From Cycas panzhihuaensis (lineage: Eukaryota; Cycadophyta): a stretch of 64,000 bases of DNA. A program made the translations under genes and the position numbers. Location of the stretch: positions 69,261,741 through 69,325,740 of the forward strand of contig CM041465.1 in the NCBI GenBank assembly GCA_023213395.1, written 5' to 3'. Each line of letters starts with the position of its first letter. Within the stretch, counting starts at the first letter, position 1. Below the pieces are notes generated by a model. It did not search any database. It was not told the origin of the DNA and was given only the letters and a program-made list of their open reading frames with translations. Positions 11,961 through 22,761 of the stretch are shown here, piece after piece.

Positions 11961-12609
11961 TACTTAACACTTGCCTATTTTTCACATTTTACTCTCTATT
12001 TTGAAACTCGTTAAAAGGATTATCACCCTATGCATAGTAATGTCATGATTAGGGATTTCTAAAGTAAATATTTACATTGTTCATAATTTAATGTATAAGA
12101 ATATTTCCTCCACTTTATCATAATTATAGTTTTTTTTAATGGAAAAAGTAAAGCATAGTAATGGCATTAGAGATATTTTATAAAAGATGGTTAGGGAAGG
12201 AATTGAACCCTTAGTAATGGATTGGAGGATAAGATTACAAGGAGAAAAAGGGGGCATGGGACTTTGTTAGAGGATATTATATCCTTAAAAAATTATATAA
12301 CTAGAAGAGATAGAATAAAGGAGATACTTGGTATCCATTATTGAAGTCATATATTAGATATTTTTGTCTATAAGAAGAGTTGCCCATTGATAAGATTTTG
12401 TAGAGCTTTATAAAAAGATAATAAAGAAGATATTTTTTTAGTAAGTTAAATATCTTGGAAATGAATTTCAAAGGGGACAATTCTTAAAGAATCCACTTCC
12501 TTATTGAATGTTATTATCCTATGAATAGGTTTTATTTGGTTGGAATTATAAATATATGTGTGGATTATTGTGTCAATTTGTTGAGATTGTTTTATTATAA
12601 TAAGTTCAA
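11961..12609. other. AT-rich DNA, nothing identified
   Basis: No convincing frame or motif. A 68-codon minus-strand open stretch at 12446-12652 overlaps the next repeat array and is not supported as a gene. Confidence 0.4.
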
Positions 12610-12835
12610 AGTTTAAAAGAAAGCAAAGTTGATGTATTCCCCTTTCCTCCAAGTGTTTGGAAGGAAGTGGGATTGACGTGTTTCCCTTTATTATAAGTGT
12701 TTAAAATAAAGGAAGGTTGATGTATTCCCCTTTTATCTAAGTGTATGAATAGAAGTTAAGCTTATGGAATCTCCCTTTTCTCTATCTATGTGAAAGAAAA
12801 CATGAATAATGGAATTCTCCTTACCTCTTATTAGA
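12610..12835. repeat. Minisatellite-like array, five units of 44-46 bp
   Basis: The core 'gttgatgtattcccct' occurs at 12628 and 12716; variants occur at 12672 (attgacgtgtttccct), 12761 (cttatggaatctccct) and 12807. Spacings are 44, 44, 45 and 46 bp. Units also share 'aagtgt(t/a)tg' and a purine-rich stretch. The array ends just before the LTR element at 12845. Confidence 0.8.
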
Positions 12836-12844
12836 ATATATAAT

Positions 12845-13167
12845 TATTAGAAAAAAACATGCAAAGCTTTATACCATGTTAGAAAAATAATATGCTATGG
12901 TAAGTTAATGATACAACAATATAGCACAAAGAAGATGAAGTATATACAATGAATACAAGAGATAGACAAATTGCCAAAACTTAAATTATAATGAATGATA
13001 ATATACATACTTATAGTGTAAGCTCACCATCAATGAGAGAATCCCATTGGTTAATCTTAGAGGGAGCACACATCTCTATATGGCTCACAACCTCAAATAT
13101 AAAATATACATAAATGTAGAGAGAGTATATATGAGATTAATTATGTAATTATATATTACATCCAATA
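12845..13167 (-). repeat. Left (3') LTR of the 12.8-16.2 kb element
   Basis: Matches 15848-16195 across its length, for example GATGAAGTATA, GCCAAAACTTAAATTA, CTCACCATCAATGAGAGAA and CTCACAACCTCAAATATAAA. It lacks about 25 bp present in the right copy near 15900-15925. Confidence 0.85.
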
Positions 13168-13180
13168 TTTCCCCCATGTA
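13168..13180 (-). promoter_or_regulatory. Polypurine tract
   Basis: Reverse complement ATGGGGGAAA lies directly against the left LTR, the expected place for a minus-strand element. Confidence 0.65.
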
Positions 13181-13218
13181 ATAGTCAATTACATAATGAA
13201 ATATCACATCAAATGATA

Positions 13219-13605
13219 AGTATCAAGTCTTTAAATAAATGCTAGATCATAAGCTACTTTAATAATAAAATCAACTATCGATATCCATATGAAGTAAAGT
13301 CCATCTACTGGAATGCATGGATAACTAGCTGCTGCAATCACCAGTTGAACAGAAACCTCCTTTCGATACATGGTTCAATCAACGCTAGTAATCTTAAATA
13401 GGACAATACAAGTAATCTTCAAATGGAAAGTGATGAGTCTTTAAATAAGATGGATCATAATCTACTATAATAATATAATTAGCTATTGATGTCCATATAA
13501 AGAGAACATAATTTACCAAACCACATGGATAACTAGACACTATGACTATCATTTAAGTACAATGTTCTTTTGTATATATGGTTCAATCAGTGCCATTAAA
13601 AGCAG
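13219..13605. repeat. Tandem duplication, period about 210 bp
   Basis: The segment from 13219 (agtctttaaataa...ccatatgaag...catggataactag...atggttcaatcaacgc) recurs from 13430 with the same landmarks in the same order (ccatataaag, catggataactag, atggttcaatcagtgc). It lies in the 3' part of the minus-strand element. Confidence 0.75.
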
Positions 13606-13609
13606 TTGT

Positions 13610-15830
13610 AAAGGGGTCCCACCTCTTACTTAAATAAAAAATACAAGAAGTCTTCAAATAGTTAAATGGTCTCAAATTGTCTCTATTAACTAAAAACATG
13701 CCTCTTTAGGCTTATATCATGCCACCATGGGCTAAAAAATCCAATAATAAATGCCAGTACATAATTTAAGAAAATGATCTAATTTAAGGATATTATGAAT
13801 AACTCTATCTCATATAATAAAGTTCAATATAAAATAGGTTCTCTAAAGCTAAAAAATAAAACCTTAGTATATATTATCCCCCCCATTTGGGATATATCAT
13901 ATTAACAAATATCATGAACCTTTAAAAATACATGTATATGTTTGAAAAAGTTGAAAAGATGAAGAATAATAAAGTTTTGAAGAAAATTTTTGGATTTGAG
14001 ATAAAATTTCTACATTAAAATAACTCCAAATAATATCAAGTGACCTACTAAATGAAAGCTCTTTCAATTATAGATCCAACACAACTGATGGAATTGAAAA
14101 CAGAGCTTTGCACAATGAGAATAAACATGAATTATGTAGAGATTGGTATCCTCAAAATCTAACGAGATATGCCTCTATAGCCTCCAAATATTCTAATTAG
14201 TCCTCCTTAAAAAAAAGGTGATTTTAGTTCCTCATTTGAGGGGTTCACCATGAGCATCCTATTTCTCTGTTGCAATGCTACCATTATTATAGGCCTATGC
14301 AGGTTTATGAGCAAATCCCTCTACCCCTAGTAATATTTTTATTTAGATTGTGCTTCTGATAGTATATCCATTGAATGGAATAGGGATAGACCAAAATGGG
14401 ATGGCCAAACTTAAATCTCAGACCAAATCCCTTGATGTATATATCGCTTCAAAGTTAAAAAATAAAATAAAATGGACCAATAAGACTAACTTAGAAGATA
14501 GTAAAATTATTACCTCATTGGATCAGAGTATAGTAAAGAGTGAGACAGACCTATCCAATAAGGTGGACTCCAAAGACATTAATCTTGTACTCTATTATAT
14601 CAAAATATAATAAGATAGAGGAAATTTCCATTTCTAATCTAGAAACCTACTTCAAGGCAGATGGTGCTTCTGAAGACAAAATAATTTTAACTTCTACAAA
14701 AGGAATTCAGTGACAAATTTTATATAGATATATGATAGAGATAATTCTCAGGACATTCTAGTGAAACATAAAGGGTCTAATCATATAGACCTTGAGACCT
14801 TACCTCAAGCTAAGGTTGATGTATAGAACTTAGATGAACTTATAATGCAATGAAAACTTTGCTTTACAAATAAGCTGCCTTAACAGAAGTTATGGAAAAT
14901 GTCAAATTTGTATGAAACACCATAGCTAGAGTTATCATACATGTCCCTATAACCTCCAAAGTAGTTACTGCCAGTACTAACAACACTTCTAGTAGGAGCA
15001 TCATAAGCACCACTAAACATATAACCAACATAACTCAATAATAACCAGGGCTTCAAATCTTTTGACTTAGAATGGACAATGGCATTTGAACCTACCAATT
15101 CTATACCATGGTCAAATTCCTTGTAATCTTAGAGCTTGTATAACAATAGCAGCTGTAGAGTTAACATCTATAACTAATATTGTAAACATCTATTATAAGA
15201 CCTTTATTTTTTATTTTAGTTTTTTTGTATTTTTAGTAGTAGATTTGGTGCATTTGACTCCCTCTTACTGGTAACAGATTTGTTGTTTGTGCAGGGTGAT
15301 CAAGCCTATATTTAGAGCTCTTTTACAATAATATTTTACTTTAAATATGAGTTTTGTAATCCTTGAATTAGGACCTACATGTTATAAAATGGATCCATAT
15401 GTAACATGCATCTGGTCACAAAAAGCATAAATCCATAGCTTCAAAACAACTCTATAGTAGCTTTAAAATATCTAGAAAATAGGCTTAAAATATAGTCTTG
15501 AAACATCCTTAGAACATGATTCAAAGTAGCCTTTAATAGCAACTCAAAATAAGCTTTGAATAACCTTTAAATAATATCAAAACAACCCTTTTAAATTTAA
15601 AAAACAATGATGAAATATCCTTAAATACTTTAGAAAATAATCCCTTAAAAATGTACATAAATTGTAATAAAAGTTGGCTTCAAATAACTTGAAATAATCA
15701 TTCAAATAAACAATGAATATGTCACTAATTAGGCACAATACAAGTTCCTTAAAAAATTAACAAGGCTTCTAAAAAACCTAAAGGATAACATGTACTGAGT
15801 CTTTACAATGTTTCTCTCAAGGATTCAAAC
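13610..15830 (-). other. Interior of the non-autonomous element, no recognisable gene
   Basis: AT-rich. An 86-codon plus-strand frame (14350-14610, Lys/Ser/Asp-rich) and a 72-codon minus-strand frame (15098-14880, Gly/Tyr/Ser-rich) match no family I know. At 15420-15600 the motif 'agctttaaaata' and variants recur at irregular 25-35-bp spacing, a degenerate repeat in the leader. Confidence 0.5.
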
Positions 15831-15834
15831 CTTA

Positions 15835-15847
15835 GGCTCTGATGCCA
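15835..15847 (-). promoter_or_regulatory. Primer-binding site, tRNA-iMet type
   Basis: Reverse complement TGGCATCAGAGCC directly abuts the right LTR and differs at one base from the usual plant TGGTATCAGAGCC. Confidence 0.8.
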
Positions 15848-16195
15848 TATTAGAAAATAAGCATGCAAAGCTCTATATCATGTTAGAAAAATAATATATT
15901 ATGCATGTAATAGATGGACTAAGATGGTGAGTTAATGATATAATAATAAAGTACAAAGAAGATGAAGTATACACAAATGAATATAAGAGATGGAGAAATG
16001 GCCAAAACTTAAATTAAAATAAATAATAATATACATACTTATGGTATAATCTCACCATCAATGAGAGAACCCTATTGGTCAATTTTAGAGGTAGTACACA
16101 TCTTTATGTAGCTCACAACCTCAAATATAAAATACACATAAATGTAGATAGAGTGTATATGAGAGTAATTATATAATTAATTATTACACCCAATA
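15848..16195 (-). repeat. Right (5') LTR of the 12.8-16.2 kb element
   Basis: Direct repeat of 12845-13167, flanked by the primer-binding site on the left and by the target duplication on the right. Confidence 0.85.
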
Positions 16196-17322
16196 ATAAT
16201 ATTATTTAAAATTTATTTTATTTTAAAGTTATGCTATAAAAATAAATGTTATATTAAATGCTTTGTAATATATTAATGTTATTATAATGTCAATTATTAC
16301 TTTAATAAGTCAACTATTTATAAATCTATTAGAGGTCATTATTCACCTCATAGATGTATCTATTATCTTCTGCTACACATATAAGGTTGGAGATTGTAAT
16401 ATTACATTACCGTCTAATATTTACTATTTGATGAGGTGGTTTTTCTACCCTAAAAGGTTTTCCACTTATCTAATCCGATAGACATTTTGTATATGATTTT
16501 TCTATCTATGTGATTACTAAGATCCTTCTTTGTAATTTATATTTGATATTCATTCAATTTATATAATACATCAAGCATTCCAATGCCTTTGAGTATTTGC
16601 GTGGTATGGGCATGTAGGTTCAATATTTCACAATGCTAATAAATTAACTTAGTAGAAAGCTATATATAGCATGATGTCATTGGTTAGGTTCTTGAATATG
16701 GATTTTATATATAAAGCCTAAGATTAAGTTTATGGAGCTTAATAGAGTTATTTATAATTTAGTTATCTCAAGTTGTTGGGGTTGAAAATTTAATATTTAT
16801 TACTAGTTTGCATCATTCATATCACATACTATAGCTTAAGGTTAAATTCCCCTTTTAGGTTTTCAAATGTATGGGTGGAGAAACCTTCTAAATAATTTGG
16901 TTGGTGATTTTATTAAAAATATTTATATGCAAATTTGTATATATAAATGTATAAGTGTAATTATTCCAGCAAATCCTATTTCTTGATATAATAATTTAAT
17001 TAAAATTTTATTAAATAAATATCTTGAACCACATCGACCATCCACTTAGATTAATAGTTTCATTAGGCATTTCTACTATGCAACATTAACTCTGATTAAG
17101 CTTCATATAGTCTAAGATTTAACATAATTAGTGTTGACCTTTGCTAAAGAGCTTTGTGATGGTTCTAAGGTTAGAGTCACAAAGAGGGATTATGGTGTTG
17201 CAACATAAGTAGCCACCCAAGTTAGACAAGAAAACTTTTAGAAGAGATTTGTATATGTACCACTAAATAAGAGAATACCTATGCCATTAGAAAGCCTAGT
17301 TCCACTTGCAAATTTTGGATTG
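16196..17322. other. AT-rich DNA between two insertions
   Basis: No clear gene. The last 200 bp may belong to the gypsy element that resumes at 32831, because deleting the 15.5-kb insertion and one CTTAT copy gives a join without an obvious break, but I cannot identify the protein. Confidence 0.4.
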
Positions 17323-17327
17323 CTTAT

Positions 17328-19950
17328 TGAAACGCTTCCCGTGGGGTGGTCTCCTATGTTTAGCAAGATATAACTGTATAGAACTAAGTCGGGTTATGAG
17401 TCAGATTGACTAGTAAGGAATCACCACGCAGGGCATCCATGCGCCGAAGCACGGATTCAGGACCTGCAATGGTGCCTAATTGCTTCTAGGTGATCTCGGG
17501 GAAGGGACGCAAGGCGAGGCCTTGGGTCATCCCAAAAGGTGAGGCCCTCCTACCCCTTGGATGGCCAGGAAGAGGAAGAAGGGACCTAAGAGGTTGCGTC
17601 TTCACAAAGAAGAGAGAAGGCAACATGTAGGTGGGGTGTACGTAGTGTAATGTCTATGTATAAGCTAGTCAAGGGAGTAAGAAATGAGTAGCTCGCGTTT
17701 AAGGAAGACTATCTATGTGTAATAAAACAACTACAAATAAAATAAACACGCAAATGCATAGATGTGTTCCTTCCCCTTTTTCGTTTCCTATGTATCTTTA
17801 ATATGCAAACATATGTATGGAAACAATGCTATAGGAAAAGGACAAAAGGGAAAAGGAGGAATACCTAGATCCGGTGCTTAAATGAAGCATCATGATTCTT
17901 GCTGCTTTACGTGCCTTCCCGCTCCACTTGCCACATAGGTGAGACCAGCCAGTGATGGTTGCCGTGAGCAGTTGAAGGGGGCTAACTTACCTCCCCAAAG
18001 TATGCGAAAGAAGTAAAGCAAAGCAAAGTAGCAACAAAGGGAAACGAAAAAAACAACCAACAAGAGACTAACCCGTTAACTGGCTTGTCTCATGTGTAGC
18101 TCCGCTATTATAAGATCTATCAGTCAAACATACAAGTTTCTCCCTCTCGGAAGAGGGGATACAAAATATATCCACTATATGTGCTTAAATATAAAAGAGT
18201 CGAAATCAAACTAAATCAAGACATATGCATATTATTCCAAAGAAAAACTCCAAACAGGATTCCAATAAGCAACCACATCAACGGGTACCCAAAATAAAGG
18301 AGTTAGCCTTGGAATGGCTAGCTCACCCACGGAAATCCCCACATGGCCTAAGGAAGGAGAAATGAACTATAATAATTGATAAGGTAGCAAGCAAAAGAGG
18401 GGAGAAACCAGCAGGATAACATGCAAGCACACCCAAAGGATGAGGTGTTATGAGCAGCAGATCATCCAGTTGGGATAGGCTGCGGGTTATGAACCAATAA
18501 GGAGTGGTTTTAGGGCTTATGCGGTGCCCAAAACTGGCAAATGTAAATCTAAAACCAGCGTGGCAAGGGGCTACCAACACTAGTTCAGATTTGAAGATAG
18601 GCTTCCAAGTCCCTAGCCCAGCTTCAAGGGAGGCAAAAAGATGCAAGGGGAAAGAAAAGAAGGGTTTGGACCCTTGGAGAGAAGGTCAATAAGGGGGACT
18701 AGCCCTGCCTTTCTCCCTCCACTTTTCTTTGTATCACCCCCTTTGCACATCCACCTTAAAGTAGGCTTACAGGAATAAGAGGGGAAGCACTATAACACAA
18801 GGTGTAAAAAACTAGTGCTAAATAAGTACAAAGTCAAGAAAAGCACATAAACCAAGCACATATTCATAAAAAAGTGAGGAAAGAGTATGAATCTTAAGGC
18901 AAATATTTAAGAGTACCTTATAGCAGAGAATAAGAGTTTATTTCTGCTGGAAAGTAGAGGAAAGAACCTGCATTTGGCAGGGTTTGATGGCTGGTTTTGG
19001 AGGAGAGGCCACTGTGAGAAACACCACTATGTTTTGAGACCTTGAAACTTTCTTCTTGGAGAATCCTATGAATGCTCTTCTTTCCACCGTGTGAACCTGA
19101 AAGAGGAGGTCCGAACTGCTAGTGCTAAGCCTGGGATACAGTAATAATCTATGTAGGAAGAGTAGCAGCTGAAGAGTGTGCATGTTCTCCAGTAGGTGAA
19201 GGAGAGCTATAGGAGTTGCATCAAAAAAAATGAAGGAAGAAGAAGCCAAAAATAATTAACTTTTTGGTTTTTATCTTCTACTGACCCTAAGTGAACGTTG
19301 AGAGTCATGGGGAAGTCAAAACATACAGGCGCCACGTGGCGCTTCAAGAAAAGAGTGAGAACCGCGTCGCTTTAAAAACTTTTTGAGCAGTCATTACAAG
19401 AACACCGCGGCATCAAGAAGAATATCGCCACATCGCTATATATTTATAATGCAAGCCTGCAGGCAAAAATCAAGCCAAAAATGGGGTCTGGAGCCAAACA
19501 AGGAGTAAGTTAGGGCTGAACAAGTTGGGAATGGGTGCCCAGATGACTGACAAGTGGTCAGAAAAGAGGAACAGGTCTCAACCGGGGATCCTATCATACT
19601 TGGAAGACGAATCAAAGTATAAACATGACGCTATCAAAGGCGAAACACGATTGGATAAGGTGTCTCGAGGGGTCATAGAGATGACGTGGGTGGCTACGTG
19701 CCATATGGGGTGTAACACTCGTTGAAGAATGCCCCCACTATGGGTCATCATAGGCTGAGTGGCATGCGGCAGGCACATGCAGTATGATCAAGCAAGAAAG
19801 TAATGCAATCATGAAAATGGCAGGCAAGTATGCGTCAGTCAATCTATCAAGTAACCTCGGTCAAACAAGAGTGAGGATGGGAGCAAGAACATATACCTGA
19901 GCTTACCTAAGTCAATGCTTCCTGAGTCCATTCCTGATAGCCAGGAAACA
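17328..19950 (-). repeat. Left (3') LTR of the Tat-like element
   Basis: 2623 bp, TGAAAC...GAAACA on the plus strand. It matches 30208-32825 throughout except for about 19375-19452, which differs strongly. A TATA-like string (minus strand TTATAAATATATAG, 19436-19449) lies in that divergent patch. Open frames such as 18323-18646 recur in both LTRs but match nothing known. Confidence 0.92.
19436..19449 (-). promoter_or_regulatory. TATA-like box in the left LTR
   Basis: Minus strand TTATAAATATATAG in the likely U3. A G-box-like CCACGTGG lies about 100 bp away at 19331-19342. The right LTR lacks this TATA string. Confidence 0.45.
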
Positions 19951-19965
19951 CTGCCCCCTTGGCAG
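19951..19965 (-). promoter_or_regulatory. Polypurine tract of the Tat-like element
   Basis: Reverse complement CTGCCAAGGGGGCAG abuts the 3' LTR and is itself a small palindrome (CTGCC...GGCAG). Confidence 0.7.
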
Positions 19966-20340
19966 TAGAGGCTCACCGCTCAGAAGCGTGGTATGATGGT
20001 GAATGCTGACAACTAAAAACCGTTAATAGCACATGCATATATATATAAATAAACCATGAACAACATATGGACCAAGGGTGTCAGCGAGTGTCATGGCGGA
20101 ATGCGTGGACAAGGGAGATGGAGATGAGGGCAACATAGGGGCTGCCTATACGTCGTCTAAAAGTCGACCTGTAAGTGAAGGAAGTCAATGAGGGGCATGC
20201 CCCCGTTGCCGAAGCGCAATGAGTAGTATGAGGGCACCCAATAGATGAAACAAGCAGGTCAGAATAAAGGCAATCAGAGACTTGAGCAACAGGCTGGGTA
20301 AGCAAGTCTCTCAAAGGTGGTTGCCAAGAAGAGGGAGGCA
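19966..20340 (-). other. 3' untranslated stretch between the second RNase H and the LTR
   Basis: No conserved protein. An open stretch at 20341-20081 begins where the RNase H homology ends, in a different frame, and is not supported as a gene. Confidence 0.4.
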
Positions 20341-20733
20341 ACGCTCAAGGATGAGGTGAACGAGGCCGTCCACCTTAGCATTGAGGTCCCGGGGGATGTG
20401 TTGAATGTCAACTGACAAAAAGCAGGCCAAGAGAGATCTAGTAGCTGAAGCGAGGGTTCTCAAGTGAGGGCATCGCACCTAGTAAACCTGGGTGAGATGG
20501 GACACAATAACCTGAGAATCGCAGAGCAGAATAATAGGTCCGTGATGGAAACAGAGAGCATCAGTGAGAGCTTCAATGATAGTTGTGTACTCGGCTTCAT
20601 TATTGGTAGCCTCTGGGAGGAAGACCCCAGAGCGCAGGAAATCATGTCTAGAGGGGCTGCGAAGAATCCATGCAACGGCAAAAGGCCCAGGGTTACCGCG
20701 GCTTCTGCCATCGGTAAAAATGTAGAGGAACAT
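20341..20733 (-). pseudogene. Second (archaeal-type) RNase H, downstream of integrase
   Basis: RNase H cleaves RNA in RNA-DNA hybrids during reverse transcription. From the Met at 20733 the motifs are complete: FTDG (first Asp, residue 8), GNPGP, NNEAEY (Glu), LLCDSQ (second Asp), then HIPRDLNAKVDGL (last Asp). Spacing is as in type-1/archaeal RNase H, not the short gypsy RNase H found at 25240. One stop (TAG, 20479-20481) splits the domain; the following residues VRCPHLR suggest it replaced a Gln codon, a C-to-T change. It lies about 2.6 kb downstream of the integrase stop, with the antisense gene between. In many Tat elements the extra RNase H sits between the gypsy RNase H and integrase, so this order deserves checking. 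All catalytic acids are visible. Confidence 0.85.
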
Positions 20734-21363
20734 GAGTGAACACTAAATCCTAGGGATAATAATCAATGATGGAGCGAAAGAGATACTCGAAAGGCAAGCA
20801 ATAAGTGACCGTGAAGGGTAGGAGGACCTAACAATGAGGCTACCCAAGGACGAGAGCAAGCAGTCTGACTGCTACCCGAGAGCGGGTGGAGAAAAAGGCA
20901 CCCTAGAGTACTAAAGGTCACCTTGGGAAGCAAAACATGCCTGCGGATGAGGGAGCATTCCCTTTGGAGACCCCTGGAGCAAAAAAGGGCTACATAAACG
21001 AGTCCAGGATTTTGAAACGAGCCAAACAAGTATAAACTCGGGCATGCACGAGAGCAGCACATAAAACGAGACAGAAGGGCCCTGGGAAAAAGTGCAATAA
21101 TGAGGTGCCATAAATGCACTTGCAAGAGAGGGCAAAAAGGGCATCAAAAGAGTACAACGAGCGACAGGGCTAGAAGACAAAGATGATTAGGGAAATGGGA
21201 CGGACAGGTGGGAGAGGAGAGGAGTCCCTCTCCAGATGATGGTGATGTCCAGGATTCCTCGGGTGAGGAAACTCATTACGTTGTGCATTCTATTCTGGGT
21301 TTCCTGGAAATAAAACTATAGAGACATCCCTCGGGGATGGATGGATGAGTACGCCGTTGTGAG
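20734..21363. other. Spacer between second RNase H and antisense gene
   Basis: Open on the minus strand for up to 120 codons (21125-20763), but the protein has no known motif and its frame does not lead into the RNase H. It may hold the upstream exon or leader of either gene; I see no proof. Confidence 0.35.
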
Positions 21364-22761
21364 ATGGGCGAGAGGATGGATTGGGCCACCCTGATAGCGG
21401 CGAACCTCATCGCGCAGTTAGACGCTATCAAGACAACTGGAAGAGGAGGATTATCTTACAGCACATTACTACAGTGCTAGTTTTTTTATCACTTCGAAGC
21501 AGTGGCACCGGCGGGGGGACCACACCCTATTATAGAGTGGGCCCCGATGGTCCACAGATGGCAGACTAGACTGAGGGGGACAGAGGATCAGGCCCATGTC
21601 CAGCGCTCAGTGGAGGCAACATCGCTGGACCTCCTCACCATGATAGATTACGTGGAAGATCCGTATAGAGCAGTGAGGTGGGACAGTGACGACGAGGCAG
21701 GTGGAGCAGGGGCGCTCCTAGGTGATGACGACGATGATGATGATGACGATGGAGGAGATGGGGCCAACCCATAACGACCTGCGGTAGAGGCAGGTCCATC
21801 AGGGATGGAAGGAGGAGCAGCAGGACCATCCGGGACTACCGGAGGAGAGGCAGGCCCATCAGGGGCTGTAGAGGAGAGCAGGGGGCCAGTGAAAAGGGCC
21901 TGCAGGCTACAGATCATGAGGAGATCTGGAGGGGCAACGACAGAGCCAGTCCCAGTGAGGAGAGAGGCCCAGGCAGAGGTAGTACCTGAGGAGGAGGTAT
22001 CGGCAGCTGGCGGGGAGCTAGGAGGAGAGGTCATCACATGAGCAGAGGAGCCGACGGCCACGGTAAGTGAGGCCTAACCATTTCCTCAGTCGTTTAATAG
22101 CCAGATACATAGTTTGATTTGGTTTTATTTTGGCATACAATTGGATATATACTGACACATGGTATGTTGGATTTGTAGGTACCGCAGAGGTCAGGCAGTT
22201 GGTAGAGGCTATGGTGAGGGAGATGTTCCCTCAGGTGTATGCAGAGGGGCAATCGCCCATCTAGGCAGAGGATGCGCCTAGATCGATAGGTACATATATG
22301 GCGGCATTCGCCCCATTGGCGAGGATGAGAGACATCTGGGCTGCAGAGTCCCAAGAGCACATGGCATTCGGGAGGATGATGCAATGGAGTTGGATGAGGC
22401 TAGGGGCGAGCAAGACACACTACGTAGATGGGTACAGGCTCTAGAGGCTCAGGGTGGAGTAGGTAGAGACACAGGGAGCGTGGTCCGGATAACAGTACTA
22501 GAGGAGCATCTCAGAGGAGTAGAGAGTGAGAGAGATCGTATCCAGGCTCGATACGATCAGCTGGTAGACCAGGTGGTGTCAAGGTCGAGCAGGAGTAGGA
22601 CATACACCAATATGGTAGCGACGACCCCAAGACATCCACGTGATGAGGGGAGCGAGGCAAGGAGCTCACAGAGGCCCAGGAGGAGCCTTGGAGGGATGTG
22701 GTCCCTAGGAGAGGGATCACACAGGCCAGGAGATGGTACCCCAGGAGCGGGGCAGCGGTAG
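21364..22761 (+). pseudogene. Antisense extra gene of the Tat-like element, candidate intron
   Basis: It runs opposite to gag-pol, between integrase and the 3' LTR, where Tat elements are known to carry extra or antisense ORFs. One frame is readable from 21364 to 22062 with three stops (21478, 21772, 22039). It begins MGERMDWATLIAANLIAQL, then GRGGLSY and FFYHF, a helical pattern like the end of uncharacterised plant transposon proteins. WDSDDE, a run of nine Asp (about 21727-21753) and a Gly/Ser/Pro-Ala-Gly-rich linker follow. A GTAAGT donor at 22063 and acceptors at 22178 or 22189 suggest a 116-127-bp intron; only the second keeps frame. The next exon has REMFPQVYAEGQ, then a frameshift near 22383 into a charged stretch, LDEARGEQDTLRRWVQALEA, with heptad spacing typical of a coiled coil. 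Function unknown; could be an acidic nuclear protein. Confidence 0.6.
22063..22189 (+). other. Candidate intron of the antisense gene
   Basis: Donor CG/GTAAGT at 22063. Acceptors TTTGTAG (ends 22178) or CCGCAGAG (ends 22189). The interval is T-rich compared with the GC-rich sides, as plant introns are. The second acceptor joins the flanking frames without a shift. Confidence 0.45.

Larger units (their letters stand above)
12845..16195 (-). mobile_element. Non-autonomous LTR retrotransposon, TSD ATAAT
   Basis: Two direct repeats of about 0.32-0.35 kb bound a 2.7-kb interior. A perfect 5-bp duplication, ATAAT, flanks them (12840-12844 and 16196-16200). A tRNA-iMet-like primer site sits inside the right LTR and a purine tract inside the left one, so it is on the minus strand. 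I see no gag, protease, RT or integrase. It would need proteins from another element and fits the LARD/TRIM-like class. LTR termini are TA...TA rather than TG...CA, probably by decay. Confidence 0.85.

Noticed and set aside
11600-12835. Regular repeats as a possible CRISPR array
   Set aside because: Units are contiguous and degenerate without unique spacers, and the genome is eukaryotic.
14350-14610. 86-codon frame inside the non-autonomous element as a possible gene
   Set aside because: Antisense to the element, AT-rich, no recognisable family; kept only as a note.
18323-18692. Overlapping open frames of 62-107 codons, repeated at 31229-31574
   Set aside because: They lie in both Tat LTRs, on both strands, with no known domain; repetition comes from the LTR copies.
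21648-22061. 137-codon minus-strand Ser/Pro/Ala-rich frame
   Set aside because: Shadow of the acidic plus-strand gene; the Ser run is the complement of the Asp run.
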